NCBI RefSeq assembly: GCF_001469895.1
Contig: NZ_LOPY01000052.1
Coordinates: 124,001-188,000 of the forward strand
Direction: 5' to 3'
Length of the DNA: 64,000 bases
From: Pseudoalteromonas sp. XI10
GTDB taxonomy: Bacteria; Pseudomonadota; Gammaproteobacteria; Enterobacterales; Alteromonadaceae
The notes below the pieces were generated by a model that searched no databases, was not told the origin of the DNA, and worked only from the letters and a program-made list of their open reading frames with translations. Both the position numbers and the translations under genes were made by a program. Shown here in pieces: positions 42,208 to 52,081 of the stretch; within the stretch, counting starts at the first letter, position 1, and each line of letters starts with the position of its first letter.

Positions 42208-42867
42208 ATGGCATTATCACGAGAACAAATCGCTAAACGCGTGGCGATGGAACTACAGGATGGTTACTACGTTAACTTAGGTATAGGTATTCCAACCTTG
42301 GTTGCTAATTATGTCCCTGATGGCATCGAAGTGATGCTGCAATCTGAAAATGGTTTACTCGGTATGGGGCCATACCCAAGTGCAGACCAAGTTGATGCCG
42401 ATATGATCAACGCAGGTAAAGAAACGGTCACCGCTGCAACGGGGGCGGCTATATTTAGCTCCGCAGAAAGCTTTGCCATGATCCGCGGCGGCCACGTTGA
42501 TTTAACCGTGCTGGGCGCGTTTGAAGTAGACCAAAACGGCAACATAGCCAGTTGGATGATCCCGAAAAAGCTGGTTAAAGGAATGGGCGGTGCGATGGAC
42601 TTGGTGGCTGGTGCTAAAAACATTATTTGTACTATGACCCATGCCAACAAGCATGGCGAATCAAAACTGCTGACCGAATGTAGTTTGCCGTTAACGGGCG
42701 TTGGTTGTATCAATAAAGTGATCACCGATTTGGCACTTTTAGAAATTAAAGACGGTGCATTTCATTTATTAGAGCGTGCTCCAGGTGTCTCGGTTGATGA
42801 GATTATTGCTAAGACACAGGGCAAACTTATTGTCTCTGGTGACGTTCCTGAGATGACTTTTAGCTAG
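42208..42867 (+). CDS. scoB: 3-oxoacid CoA-transferase subunit B
   Basis: A 219-residue beta subunit. It carries the catalytic glutamate in SENGLLGMGPYP (near residue 47), which forms the glutamyl-CoA intermediate, and the GGHVDLTVLGAFEVDQNGNI segment typical of SCOT-B/AtoA. It ends the catabolic operon; a long dyad at 42925-42957 follows. Confidence 0.93.
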   Translation: MALSREQIAKRVAMELQDGYYVNLGIGIPTLVANYVPDGIEVMLQSENGLLGMGPYPSADQVDADMINAGKETVTAATGAAIFSSAESFAMIRGGHVDLTVLGAFEVDQNGNIASWMIPKKLVKGMGGAMDLVAGAKNIICTMTHANKHGESKLLTECSLPLTGVGCINKVITDLALLEIKDGAFHLLERAPGVSVDEIIAKTQGKLIVSGDVPEMTFS

Positions 42868-42924
42868 TTTTGCGACTTTTAAGCAGCTAATTTGCCTAGA
42901 TTTTATACTAACCCCCAGTAATGT

Positions 42925-42957
42925 GCTTTTTGTTCATGAGTTTTATGAACAAAAAGC
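42925..42957. promoter_or_regulatory. 13-bp perfect dyad between scoB and the porin gene
   Basis: GCTTTTTGTTCAT (42925-42937) and ATGAACAAAAAGC (42945-42957) are exact reverse complements around a 7-base loop. No T tract follows on either side, so it may be an operator, an mRNA 3' stabiliser or a poor terminator. Confidence 0.5.
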
Positions 42958-43094
42958 CATTTATCACCATCAATGCAACTTACCCCCTAAACATTTCGTT
43001 AATCTATCGTTAACACTATGCTCCAAACCAGATCGCCATTTGCAGTAGGCCGATCAACGACAACAAATAATTATAATCTGGTGTGGAGTAATTC

Positions 43095-44336
43095 ATGAAA
43101 GCAAGTAACACACAGCTCGCTTTAGCCGTTGCAGCGGCGTTAGCAAGTACATCAGCATTCGCACAAAGCGACACTGAACAACTACAGCAACAACTCGATG
43201 CACTTCAAAAAGAAGTGGATTCATTAAAAACATCTAGCGGCTTCAACCTAGAATTTGGTGGTCGCGTGCAACTTGATTACAACTATTTCGACGGTGCTTA
43301 CAATGCCGACAATGATGGCGCTGGAGGCAGCGACTTCTTCCCACGTCGTATCCGTACTTATGTTGAAAGTGAACATGGTAACTGGGATCACAAATTACTA
43401 CTGGAATTTTCTGAAGGCACGGCTGAAATCGTGTTAGCGCGGGTACGTTATGCATTCGACAACGGCTTAAAAGTAAAAGCCGGTAAAATTCGTGAAGACA
43501 TGTCGCTCAATGCGCTAACCAGTTCTAAACACATTAATACCATTGAGCGTAGCACCCTTGCTAACACCTTCTCGCCTTTCTTCCGCTGGGGTATCTCGGC
43601 TTATCAATATTTTAAAGATTCAGGCTTACGTTACGCCGTGGGTGTTTACAAAAACGATGCGTTTGGTGCATCGGGCCATGACGAAGATGACAAACTAACA
43701 TTGGCTGTAACAGGTCGCTTAACTTGGTCTAGTGCAGCGCCGGGTGATGTGATTCATTTAGGTGCTTGGCACTCTTATCGTGATATGGGCGACAATGATT
43801 TAAGCGCTCGTTTTGCCCGTGGTGAAGTGCGTGAAACCAATGTTCGCTTAGTGGATTACGCAGTCGGTGGTGAAACCGCAGCGCTAAATAGCATGTCGCA
43901 AAGCGGTCTTGAATTTGCCTACCAAGCAAATGCATTCACTCTAGAGGCTGAATATGCCAGCCGTTACCTTGATACGGTAGATAGCAGCAACGAACTTGAT
44001 GGTGAGCGTTTTGATGGCTTTCATGTCTCGGCAAGTTACTTCTTAGGCGGTGAGCAGCGCCGTTACAAAGCAGGTTCAGCGTTATTTGTTCAGCCAAAAG
44101 GGATTAAAGATGCATGGGAACTTGTTGCCCGTGTGTCACAAATGAATGCCAGCAGCAAACAGCAAGGTACCGACGTAACCACTTATACATTAGGCACATC
44201 TTATTACCTAAGCAGCGATATCAAATTTATGGGCAACCTGATTTACAGCGATGTTGATGGTGCCGGTGCTTCTACGCTGGTAGGTGATGAAGATTCAGGT
44301 ATGGGCATCAGTGCTCGTATGCAGTACTTATTTTAG
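43095..44336 (+). CDS. OprO/OprP-type outer-membrane porin
   Basis: A 413-residue beta-barrel porin with a signal peptide ending in AFAQ (about residue 24), a short coiled-coil trimerising region (EQLQQQLDALQKEVDSLK), the phosphate-selective porin O/P fold (GRVQLDYNYF, RRIRTYVESEH) and a C-terminal aromatic QYLF. Although the family is named for phosphate, members close to Tct genes carry organic acids; the position before tctCBA supports this. AGTAATTC before the ATG is a weak ribosome site, with GGAG 8 bases upstream. Confidence 0.85.
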   Translation: MKASNTQLALAVAAALASTSAFAQSDTEQLQQQLDALQKEVDSLKTSSGFNLEFGGRVQLDYNYFDGAYNADNDGAGGSDFFPRRIRTYVESEHGNWDHKLLLEFSEGTAEIVLARVRYAFDNGLKVKAGKIREDMSLNALTSSKHINTIERSTLANTFSPFFRWGISAYQYFKDSGLRYAVGVYKNDAFGASGHDEDDKLTLAVTGRLTWSSAAPGDVIHLGAWHSYRDMGDNDLSARFARGEVRETNVRLVDYAVGGETAALNSMSQSGLEFAYQANAFTLEAEYASRYLDTVDSSNELDGERFDGFHVSASYFLGGEQRRYKAGSALFVQPKGIKDAWELVARVSQMNASSKQQGTDVTTYTLGTSYYLSSDIKFMGNLIYSDVDGAGASTLVGDEDSGMGISARMQYLF

Positions 44337-44348
44337 GAGTCGTGCATT

Positions 44349-45314
44349 ATGACTATGTTTAAATCATTAAAAAGATCTGTTTTAGCAGCTTCATTATTAG
44401 TAGCCAGCCCACTGGCATTAGCAAACTTACACTTTTTGGTACCGGGTGGCCCAGGCGGCGGTTGGGATACCACCGCGCGTGGTGTCGGTGAAGCAATGGT
44501 AAAAGCGGGCATTGAAGACAATGCATCGTTTCAGAATATGTCGGGCGGCGGCGGTGGCCGTGCAATTGCTTACTTGATTGAGTCGGGCACTAAAAAAGGC
44601 GATATGTTGATGGTTAACTCAACGCCTATCGTACTGCGCGCATTATCAGGCAAAATTCCTTACAGCTATCGCGATTTAACACCAGTTGCCAGCATGATTG
44701 CTGATTATGGTGCGTTTGTTGTGCGTAATGACTCGCCATTTAAAACATGGCAAGACGTTATTGATGCAATGAAAAAAGACCCAGGCTCTGTAAAAGTAGC
44801 AGGTGGCTCTGCGCGCGGCAGCATGGATCACTTAGTGGCAGCACAAGCGGTGAAGGCGGCGGGTCTTGATGGCCGTCGATTACGTTACATCCCTTATGAT
44901 GCCGGTGGTAAAGCGAAAGCTGGTTTATTGTCGGGCGAGGTCAACTTACTTTCAACAGGCTTAAGTGAAGCACTCGAAGTCGCAAATGGTGGTCAGGCAC
45001 GTATTTTAGCGGTGACTTCCGCAGATAAATTGCCAGATTACCCAGCAATTCCAACCCTAAAGTCGCTAGGTTACGACATGGAGTTCGTAAACTGGCGCGG
45101 CTTTTTTGCAACCCCAGATTTACCAGCAGACAAACTAGCCGAGTACACAGAAAAGCTACGTAAGTTGCAACAAACCCCTGAATGGGAAGCGGTTCGTGCC
45201 CGCAATGGTTGGCTAAATCTATTTCAAGAAAAAGAAGCGTTTATTAAATCGCTTGAGCAGCAAGAAGCGCAATTACGCGTTGTAATGAAAGAACTTGGTT
45301 TTATCCGAGGCTAA
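44349..45314 (+). CDS. tctC: Tripartite tricarboxylate transporter, substrate-binding protein
   Basis: A 321-residue periplasmic binding protein of the TctC/Bug family. A signal peptide ends at ALANL (about residue 26). The family start FLVPGGPGGGWDTTARGVGE and the ligand-site segment VKVAGGSARGSMDHL are visible. It delivers an organic acid to the TctAB membrane part. The ligand is unknown; the porin, the 3-hydroxybutyrate operon upstream and the two-component system downstream suggest a short hydroxy- or tricarboxylic acid. Confidence 0.92.
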   Translation: MTMFKSLKRSVLAASLLVASPLALANLHFLVPGGPGGGWDTTARGVGEAMVKAGIEDNASFQNMSGGGGGRAIAYLIESGTKKGDMLMVNSTPIVLRALSGKIPYSYRDLTPVASMIADYGAFVVRNDSPFKTWQDVIDAMKKDPGSVKVAGGSARGSMDHLVAAQAVKAAGLDGRRLRYIPYDAGGKAKAGLLSGEVNLLSTGLSEALEVANGGQARILAVTSADKLPDYPAIPTLKSLGYDMEFVNWRGFFATPDLPADKLAEYTEKLRKLQQTPEWEAVRARNGWLNLFQEKEAFIKSLEQQEAQLRVVMKELGFIRG

Positions 45315-45323
45315 GGTTAGACG

Positions 45324-45788
45324 ATGTTAAACCGTGAACTAATTGGACCAAGTTTATTCTTGGTCCTCTTTACCCTATACGCCCTTGTGGCTTGGCAAAT
45401 TCCACTTATGCCATTTGAAGAGTACGAAAGCGTTACTTCTGCAACCTTACCAAAAGTATATGCAGTATTTGGTATCGTGGTGTGTGTACTTTCGATTGGT
45501 GCCAACTTATTAAAGCAAGCGCCAGCAGAAAAAGCAGAGCTACTCAGTAAGGGCAACTTACTACGTACCTTTGCACTGTTGGTTTTAATGGTTGTTTATA
45601 GCGCCATGCTTGAACCGTTCGGCTTTTTAATTGCCACCAGTGCATTTTTAATTACGGGCTTTTTTATCATGGGCGAACGCCGTAAGGCAGTGTTGTTGTT
45701 TGCTTCTGTGCCTGTGGCCGTAGTTTTTTGGTTTTTAATGACACAAGTACTGGGCATTTACTTAGTACCTGGCAATCTGTGGAGTTAA
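45324..45788 (+). CDS. tctB: Tripartite tricarboxylate transporter, small membrane subunit
   Basis: A 154-residue protein with four predicted membrane spans, the size and place of TctB. It starts 9 bases after tctC and ends 3 bases before tctA. It links the binding protein to the TctA channel; its sequence is poorly conserved in the family, so the call rests on context and topology. Confidence 0.9.
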   Translation: MLNRELIGPSLFLVLFTLYALVAWQIPLMPFEEYESVTSATLPKVYAVFGIVVCVLSIGANLLKQAPAEKAELLSKGNLLRTFALLVLMVVYSAMLEPFGFLIATSAFLITGFFIMGERRKAVLLFASVPVAVVFWFLMTQVLGIYLVPGNLWS

Positions 45789-45791
45789 GTT

Positions 45792-47330
45792 ATGCTTGAT
45801 GGAATTATGTTAGGTTTGTCGACCGTACTCGACTGGAACAACTTGTTATATGTGATTGTAGGCTGCTTTGTTGGCACGTTCATCGGTATGCTACCTGGCC
45901 TTGGTCCAATTACCGCGATTGCGTTGATGATCCCGATCACTTACAGCATCGGTGCTGATTCGGGCATGATTTTAATGGCCGGTGTTTACTACGGGGCTAT
46001 ATTCGGTGGCTCTACTTCTTCTATTTTGATTAATGCGCCGGGTGTAGCGGGGACAGTAGCATCATCGTTTGATGGTTACCCGCTAGCAAAACAAGGCAAG
46101 GCTGGTAAAGCCCTTGCGATTGCAGCTTATTCATCCTTTATAGGCGGGACGATTGGCGCCATTTTATTGATGGTGGCTGCGCCATTATTAGCGAAAGTGT
46201 CATTAAGTTTTCAGTCGCCTGATTATGTTGTACTGATGTTTTTAGGCTTAACGGCGATTGCTGCGTTCTCTAATAAAGGGCAATTTTTAAAAGCCATGAT
46301 GATGACGGTATTTGGTTTAATGTTGGCAACGGTAGGTATTGATCCCTCTTCAGGTACCGAGCGCTTTACTTTTGGCCAAGCTGATTTATTAGATGGTATT
46401 AGCTTTTTATTAGTAGCAATGGCAACGTTTGCGTTGGCCGAGGCACTGATTAATGTGGCGCGCCCTGAAGCTGAGCCAGATAAAAAAATTGATGATCCTG
46501 ATACGCCAAAAATTGGCTCGACAAAACTGACTAAAGAAGAAGTAAAAGACATGGCTCCTGTGGTTGGTCGCTCATCTTTACTTGGTTTTATTGTCGGTGT
46601 TTTACCGGGCGCAGGAGCAACCATTGCCAGCTTTATGGCCTATGCTACTGAACGTAACCTTGCTCCAAAGGCACTGAAAGATAAATTTGGTAAGGGCTCA
46701 ATGCGTGGCTTAGCCGCACCTGAGTCGGCTAATAATGCTGCCTGTACGGGCTCATTTGTACCATTACTGACTTTAGGTATTCCAGGTTCTGGTACGACAG
46801 CTATTATGCTAGGTGCATTAATTGCCTACGGTATTCAGCCGGGTCCTATGTTAATGCAAGAAAACCCAAGCGTGTTTTGGGCAGTCATTGTTAGTATGTA
46901 CTTTGGCAATATTGTACTGCTGATTTTGAATCTGCCGTTGATCCCATATTTCGCTAAAGTGTTGGCAATGCCTAAATCTGTGCTGACAGTGATGATTTTA
47001 TTCTTCAGCTTAATTGGTGTGTATTTAGTGTCATTTAACACCTTTGATTTATTTATGATGGTGGGCTTTGCGCTGGTGGCCTTGGTGCTTCGATTGTTAG
47101 CTTTCCCGATGGCGCCTTTATTACTTGGCTTTATCCTCGGTGATATGATTGAGCGAAACTTCCGTCGTGCCATGATGATTTCAGATGGCTCGCTGAGCTT
47201 TTTATGGGACCGCCCATTAACACTGAGTATTTTTGTGATTTCGATCTTAGTGTTGTTGTTCCCACTGAAAGACTATATTGTCCAACGTCGTAAAGAAAAA
47301 GCAGCTACGCAAGCAGAGCAACATGCGTAG
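45792..47330 (+). CDS. tctA: Tripartite tricarboxylate transporter, large membrane subunit
   Basis: A 512-residue inner-membrane channel with about 11-12 spans. Diagnostic segments include GMLPGLGPITAIALMIPITY, YGAIFGGSTSSILINAPG and SANNAACTGSFVPLLTLGIPGS. It carries the substrate in with a cation. Last gene of the transporter; the kinase gene starts 14 bases later. Confidence 0.95.
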   Translation: MLDGIMLGLSTVLDWNNLLYVIVGCFVGTFIGMLPGLGPITAIALMIPITYSIGADSGMILMAGVYYGAIFGGSTSSILINAPGVAGTVASSFDGYPLAKQGKAGKALAIAAYSSFIGGTIGAILLMVAAPLLAKVSLSFQSPDYVVLMFLGLTAIAAFSNKGQFLKAMMMTVFGLMLATVGIDPSSGTERFTFGQADLLDGISFLLVAMATFALAEALINVARPEAEPDKKIDDPDTPKIGSTKLTKEEVKDMAPVVGRSSLLGFIVGVLPGAGATIASFMAYATERNLAPKALKDKFGKGSMRGLAAPESANNAACTGSFVPLLTLGIPGSGTTAIMLGALIAYGIQPGPMLMQENPSVFWAVIVSMYFGNIVLLILNLPLIPYFAKVLAMPKSVLTVMILFFSLIGVYLVSFNTFDLFMMVGFALVALVLRLLAFPMAPLLLGFILGDMIERNFRRAMMISDGSLSFLWDRPLTLSIFVISILVLLFPLKDYIVQRRKEKAATQAEQHA

Positions 47331-47344
47331 AACAAGGCACTGAT

Positions 47345-48967
47345 ATGAGATACACCAATACGCTAAACCCATTTCAGCATGTGGTTAAAAAACCTAAGCG
47401 CTTAGAAACGCGACTCATTATTTGGGTTACCGGTCTATGTGTTTTACAGGCTGTATTGTTTGGCGCTTTGGTGTATCAGATCACTGCAGAAAGCTTACAT
47501 AACCACATGGGTGATAAAGCGCTTGCGCTTGCAACCAGTATTGCCTCACGGGATGACGTGCAAAACGCATTGCAAACCAAGCAAGGGCTTGATGAGTTAA
47601 ATACGCAAATAGAGCATATTCGTGAACTCACCGCAGCCAGCTTTATTGTGATTGGCGATAACAATACCCGCCGCATTGTTCACCCAGACCCAGACAAGCT
47701 AGGTAAGCCGATGGTGGGTGGTGATAGTAAAGCGGCGCTGCGTGGTGAGCGGTATGTGTCAATTGCTAAAGGGAGTTTGGGCGAGTCTATTCGTGGCAAA
47801 GTCCCCGTGCTCTCAGAGCGAGGCGAAGTCATCGGCTTGGTATCGGTTGGCTTTTTAGTGCAATCAATTGAACCGCTTATTCGTGCTCGCAGTGCTGAAA
47901 TTATGCTTTGGGGTTTGTTGTTAGTAGGTTTAAGTATTTTGGCCGCGGTGTATATTGGTCAACGGGTTCGTAATGCTATTTTTGGTTTACAGCCAGATGA
48001 AATAGCACGGTTGTTCTCTGAGCAAGATGCTATTTTGAATACTGTTCGTAGCGGCATTATCGCCCTCGATCCTGAGGGTAATGTGCGTAACTTAAATCAA
48101 CGTGCCTGCGAAATCCTCGGCAAACCGACCAGCTGTATTCATCAACCACTTAAACTTGCAGACTTACTTCCTGAACATAGCGAGTTTTTAATGCATAACC
48201 AACAGCGTCCGATTGTAGGTTTTGAATTATTTGCCGCCGATAAACGCATTGTGTTGTCGCGATATGCATTGCAGGTGCAAGGCCAGGCTGATGGTATTTT
48301 GCTAAGTATGCGCCCTGCGGATGAGCTTGAATATTTATCGCAACAATTAACCAAAGTACAAGCCTTTGCTGAGTTATTACGAGTGCAAACGCATGATTAC
48401 TCGAACAAGCTAAACTTAATTGGTGCGTTAATTCAGATGGGGCAAACGGATCAGGCGATTGATCTCATTGGTCAAGAAAGTAAAGGCTCGCAAGCGCAGA
48501 TCCATCATTTACTCGAAAGGATCCAAGATCCGGTACTAGCAGGTTTATTGGTTGGTAAATACCATAAAGCCCGTGAATTAAACGTGATTCTTGAGCTCAA
48601 CCCAGACAGCTTATTGGGATCGATCACCCGTAAAGATATGCTCGAACGGGTTGTCTCGATACTTGGCAATTTGATTGATAACGCAATTGAAGCTGCTATT
48701 CGAGCTAGTGATACACGTACCCCTAAGGTTCGTGTTACGGTTGACGAAACCAGTAAAACATTATTGTTTGATGTTGAAGACAGCGGCTTTGGTTTAGGCG
48801 ATGACAAGGATGTGATATTCACACCACAATACAGTTCTAAGTCAGGGGCAGAGCATGGTATTGGCTTATATTTAGTTAAAACCAACTTAGATTCGTGTCG
48901 TGGTAGTTTAGAAATAGGTGAGTCTGATCTGATGGGGGCACGTTTAAGTGTCTACATTCCAAAATAA
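47345..48967 (+). CDS. CitA/DcuS-type sensor histidine kinase
   Basis: A 540-residue kinase that should sense a carboxylate outside the cell. A first membrane span (about 25-45) precedes a periplasmic PDC sensor (about 46-180, with RRIVHPDPDKLGKPMVGGD typical of CitA/DcuS). A second span (about 185-205), a cytoplasmic PAS and DHp helix with RVQTHDYSNKLNLIGALIQMG, and HATPase with NLIDNAIEAA and GIGLYLVKTN follow. It sits next to tctCBA, so it probably detects that transporter's substrate. Confidence 0.9.
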   Translation: MRYTNTLNPFQHVVKKPKRLETRLIIWVTGLCVLQAVLFGALVYQITAESLHNHMGDKALALATSIASRDDVQNALQTKQGLDELNTQIEHIRELTAASFIVIGDNNTRRIVHPDPDKLGKPMVGGDSKAALRGERYVSIAKGSLGESIRGKVPVLSERGEVIGLVSVGFLVQSIEPLIRARSAEIMLWGLLLVGLSILAAVYIGQRVRNAIFGLQPDEIARLFSEQDAILNTVRSGIIALDPEGNVRNLNQRACEILGKPTSCIHQPLKLADLLPEHSEFLMHNQQRPIVGFELFAADKRIVLSRYALQVQGQADGILLSMRPADELEYLSQQLTKVQAFAELLRVQTHDYSNKLNLIGALIQMGQTDQAIDLIGQESKGSQAQIHHLLERIQDPVLAGLLVGKYHKARELNVILELNPDSLLGSITRKDMLERVVSILGNLIDNAIEAAIRASDTRTPKVRVTVDETSKTLLFDVEDSGFGLGDDKDVIFTPQYSSKSGAEHGIGLYLVKTNLDSCRGSLEIGESDLMGARLSVYIPK

Positions 48968-49004
48968 TAAAAACTGATCAGCCTCTAAATAAAAGGTAAA
49001 GAAC

Positions 49005-49733
49005 ATGACTTATTCAGTTGTCATTGTTGAAGATGAAGTAGAAGTAGCCCAATTATTGGCGCAATATTTATTACTTCCTCATGGCGTTGCTGGCCAACAA
49101 GGGACGCGGCAAACACTGCGTCAGGGGCAGTATCAGGTTGTGGGTATTGCAGGCAATCTTGCCACTGCGAAAGCGTTATTATCGGCGATTAATGCCGATT
49201 TAATTTTGCTCGATATTCATTTACCCGATGGTAATGGTCTTGATTTACTCAATGAACTACGCCGCGAAGAAATGAAAAGCGAAGTAATGCTGTTAACCGC
49301 AGCAAAAGAAGTAGAAACACTGGAAAAAGCCATGCAGCTTGGCGCTTGTGACTTCTTAGTTAAACCATTAATGCTAAATCGCTTAGATCAAGCACTTGCT
49401 CGATTCGAAGCAAGGCAGCAATGTTTATCGGATGCTGATGAAGTAACCCAATCTATGGTCGATACTTTATTTGGATCGCAAGAACAGTTAAAAACACCCG
49501 TTAGGTTGCCAAAAGGGGTGGATCAGCTCACTTTGCAAAAGATCTTAAAAGCCTTTAAGGCGAATATTGGCACGACTTTTACTGCTCAGCAAATGGGGGA
49601 TTTAGTGGGTGTAAGTCGCTCAACGGCCCGTCGTTACCTTGAATATCTGCTTGAAGCAGAACAAGTCGGTGCTGATCAGAGCTACGGAAGCATTGGCCGA
49701 CCCGAGCGCTGTTATAAAATGACAAGTAGCTAA
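49005..49733 (+). CDS. CitB/DcuR-type response regulator
   Basis: A 242-residue regulator, 37 bases after the kinase gene. The receiver starts VVIVEDE, but its phospho-acceptor Asp is at residue 70, about 15 positions later than usual, because of an insert (PHGVAGQQGTRQTLRQGQ, residues 25-42) between the first helix and second strand. The C-terminal part has a CitB-like HTH (FTAQQMGDLVGVSRSTARRYLEYL). It is likely the partner of the preceding kinase and the activator of the porin/tct operon. Confidence 0.9.
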   Translation: MTYSVVIVEDEVEVAQLLAQYLLLPHGVAGQQGTRQTLRQGQYQVVGIAGNLATAKALLSAINADLILLDIHLPDGNGLDLLNELRREEMKSEVMLLTAAKEVETLEKAMQLGACDFLVKPLMLNRLDQALARFEARQQCLSDADEVTQSMVDTLFGSQEQLKTPVRLPKGVDQLTLQKILKAFKANIGTTFTAQQMGDLVGVSRSTARRYLEYLLEAEQVGADQSYGSIGRPERCYKMTSS

Positions 49734-49756
49734 TCACATCATTTAATAACCTAATC

Positions 49757-49773
49757 ATCGCTAAATTAGCGAT
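49757..49773 (+). terminator. Hairpin after the response regulator gene
   Basis: ATCGCT and AGCGAT form the stem around AAATT, followed by TTTAG. A second small dyad, CGGCAC/GTGCCG, is at 49797-49816. Either may end the tct/two-component transcript. Confidence 0.5.
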
Positions 49774-49942
49774 TTTAGTAGCATAAATTCACTGATCGGC
49801 ACCTTAAAAAGTGCCGCTTATCTTGACCATAGAAAAATTTTATAAAATTGATTGCATTTTAAGCGACTTCGATGGTGATGTTCGCTTTAAGTAATGCTAT
49901 ACTCCCGCCGAATAATTTTTCGACTTTATTAAGAGTAAAATA

Positions 49943-52030
49943 ATGGCAGATTTATCGAAGTACAGAAATATTGGTATTTTCGCCCACGTTGACGCGGGTA
50001 AAACTACCACCACTGAGCGTATCCTTAAGCTTACGGGTAAAATTCATAAGACTGGTGAGGTACACGACGGTGAGTCTACTACTGACTTCATGGACCAAGA
50101 AGCTGAGCGCGGTATTACAATCCAATCAGCTGCTGTAACTTGTGAGTGGAAAGGCCACCGCTTAAACGTTATCGATACTCCGGGACACGTTGACTTCACA
50201 GTAGAAGTATACCGTTCACTTAAAGTACTAGACGGTGGTATCGGTGTATTCTGTGGTTCTGGTGGTGTTGAGCCGCAGTCAGAAACTAACTGGCGTTATG
50301 CGAACGAATCAGAAGTTGCACGTGTAATCTTCGTAAACAAACTAGACCGTATGGGTGCTGATTTCTACCGTGTTGTTGGTCAAGTTGAGAAAGTACTTGG
50401 TGCTAACCCACTAGTTATGACTTTACCAATCGGTATCGAAGACCAATTCACTGGCGTTGTAGACGTACTTGAGAAAAAAGCATACGTTTGGGATGACACT
50501 GGTCTTCCTGAAAACTACGAAGTACAAGACGTTCCAGCTGACATGGTAGACAAAGTTGATGAATACCATGAGATGCTTGTTGAGTCTGCTGTTGAGCAAG
50601 ACGAAGACTTAATGATGGCTTACATGGATGGTGAAGAGCCGTCTTTAGAAGATATCAAACGTTGTATCCGTAAAGGTACTCGTGATCTTGCATTCTTCCC
50701 AACTTACTGTGGTTCTGCGTTCAAAAACAAAGGTATGCAGTTAGTACTAGACGCGGTTGTAGATTACCTACCTTCGCCTACAGAAGTTGATCCTCAACCT
50801 CTAACTGATAAAGACACAGGTGAGCCTACTGGTGAAGTAGCAACTGTTTCTGCAGATGAGCCACTTAAAGCGTTAGCGTTCAAAATCATGGACGACCGTT
50901 TCGGTGCACTTACGTTCATCCGTATCTACGCTGGTCGTATGAAGAAAGGTGACACAGTACTTAACTCAGCAACTGGTAAAACAGAGCGTATCGGCCGTAT
51001 GGTTGAGATGCAAGCTGATGAGCGTAACGAACTTACTGAAGCACAAGCGGGTGACATCATCGCTGTTGTTGGTATGAAGAACGTTCAAACTGGTCACACT
51101 CTTTGTGATCCTAAGCACGAATGTACACTTGAAGCGATGATCTTCCCTGATCCAGTAATCTCAATCGCTGTTGCTCCTAAAGACAAAGGCGGTAACGAGA
51201 AGATGGGTATCGCGATCGGTAAGATGGTTGCAGAAGATCCTTCATTCCAAGTTGAAACTGACGAAGATTCAGGCGAAACCATCCTTAAAGGTATGGGTGA
51301 GCTTCACTTAGATATCAAAGTAGATATCCTTAAGCGTACTTACGGCGTAGACCTAGTTGTTGGTCAACCTCAGGTTGCTTACCGTGAAACTATCACGAAA
51401 GAAATCGAAGATAGCTACACGCATAAGAAACAATCTGGTGGTTCTGGTCAATTCGGTAAGATCGATTACCGCATCAAGCCAGGCGAGCAAAACTCAGGCT
51501 TCACGTTCTCTTCATCAGTTGTTGGTGGTAACGTACCTAAAGAATTCTGGCCTGCAGTTGAGAAAGGCTTCGCATCAATGATGCAAGAAGGTGTTCTAGC
51601 TGGCTTCCCAGTATTAGACGTTGAAGTTGAACTTTTCGACGGTGCTTTCCACGCAGTTGACTCATCAGCAATCGCGTTCGAAATCGCTGCTAAAGGCGCT
51701 TTCCGTCAGTCTATCCCTAAAGCGGGTGCACAACTTCTTGAGCCAATCATGAAAGTTGACGTATTCACTCCGGAAGACAACGTAGGTGACGTAATCGGTG
51801 ACCTTAACCGTCGTCGTGGTATGATCAAAGACCAAGAAGCTGGCGCAATGGGCGTTCGCATCAAGGGTGATGTACCGCTTTCTGAAATGTTCGGTTACAT
51901 CGGCCACTTACGTACTATCACTTCTGGTCGTGGTCAGTTCTCTATGGAGTTCTCACACTACGCACCATGTCCTGCAAACGTTGCTGAAACAGTAATCGCT
52001 GCAGAAAAAGAGAAAAAAGCTGCTAAGTAA
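49943..52030 (+). CDS. fusA: Translation elongation factor G, free-standing paralogue
   Basis: A 695-residue EF-G: G1 [12 protein letters not shown], switch region [21 protein letters not shown] and [10 protein letters not shown], then domains II-V to the end. It moves tRNA and mRNA through the ribosome at the cost of GTP or helps recycle ribosomes. It is not in the rpsL-rpsG-fusA-tuf operon, so it is a second copy as seen in Vibrio and Pseudoalteromonas. Codon use is strongly biased (GGT, CGT, AAC, GAA), unlike its neighbours, pointing to high expression. It is followed by a strong terminator. Confidence 0.93.
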   Translation: MADLSKYRNIGIFAHVDAGKTTTTERILKLTGKIHKTGEVHDGESTTDFMDQEAERGITIQSAAVTCEWKGHRLNVIDTPGHVDFTVEVYRSLKVLDGGIGVFCGSGGVEPQSETNWRYANESEVARVIFVNKLDRMGADFYRVVGQVEKVLGANPLVMTLPIGIEDQFTGVVDVLEKKAYVWDDTGLPENYEVQDVPADMVDKVDEYHEMLVESAVEQDEDLMMAYMDGEEPSLEDIKRCIRKGTRDLAFFPTYCGSAFKNKGMQLVLDAVVDYLPSPTEVDPQPLTDKDTGEPTGEVATVSADEPLKALAFKIMDDRFGALTFIRIYAGRMKKGDTVLNSATGKTERIGRMVEMQADERNELTEAQAGDIIAVVGMKNVQTGHTLCDPKHECTLEAMIFPDPVISIAVAPKDKGGNEKMGIAIGKMVAEDPSFQVETDEDSGETILKGMGELHLDIKVDILKRTYGVDLVVGQPQVAYRETITKEIEDSYTHKKQSGGSGQFGKIDYRIKPGEQNSGFTFSSSVVGGNVPKEFWPAVEKGFASMMQEGVLAGFPVLDVEVELFDGAFHAVDSSAIAFEIAAKGAFRQSIPKAGAQLLEPIMKVDVFTPEDNVGDVIGDLNRRRGMIKDQEAGAMGVRIKGDVPLSEMFGYIGHLRTITSGRGQFSMEFSHYAPCPANVAETVIAAEKEKKAAK

Positions 52031-52057
52031 TTAGCCTCTTAACTTCTTTTAAAAAAA

Positions 52058-52074
52058 CCCGCACTTGTTGCGGG
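52058..52074 (+). terminator. Intrinsic terminator of the EF-G gene
   Basis: CCCGCA, a 5-base loop and TGCGGG, flanked by A7 before and T6 after. A near-ideal Rho-independent terminator 27 bases after the stop. Confidence 0.92.
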
Positions 52075-52081
52075 TTTTTTA

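Noticed and set aside
42309-42725. Minus-strand frame of 138 codons inside scoB
   Set aside because: Antisense shadow of a clearly coding gene with full catalytic motifs on the plus strand.
46223-46624. Minus-strand frame of 133 codons inside tctA
   Set aside because: Antisense shadow of tctA; low-complexity Lys/Ser/Asn content, no start signal.
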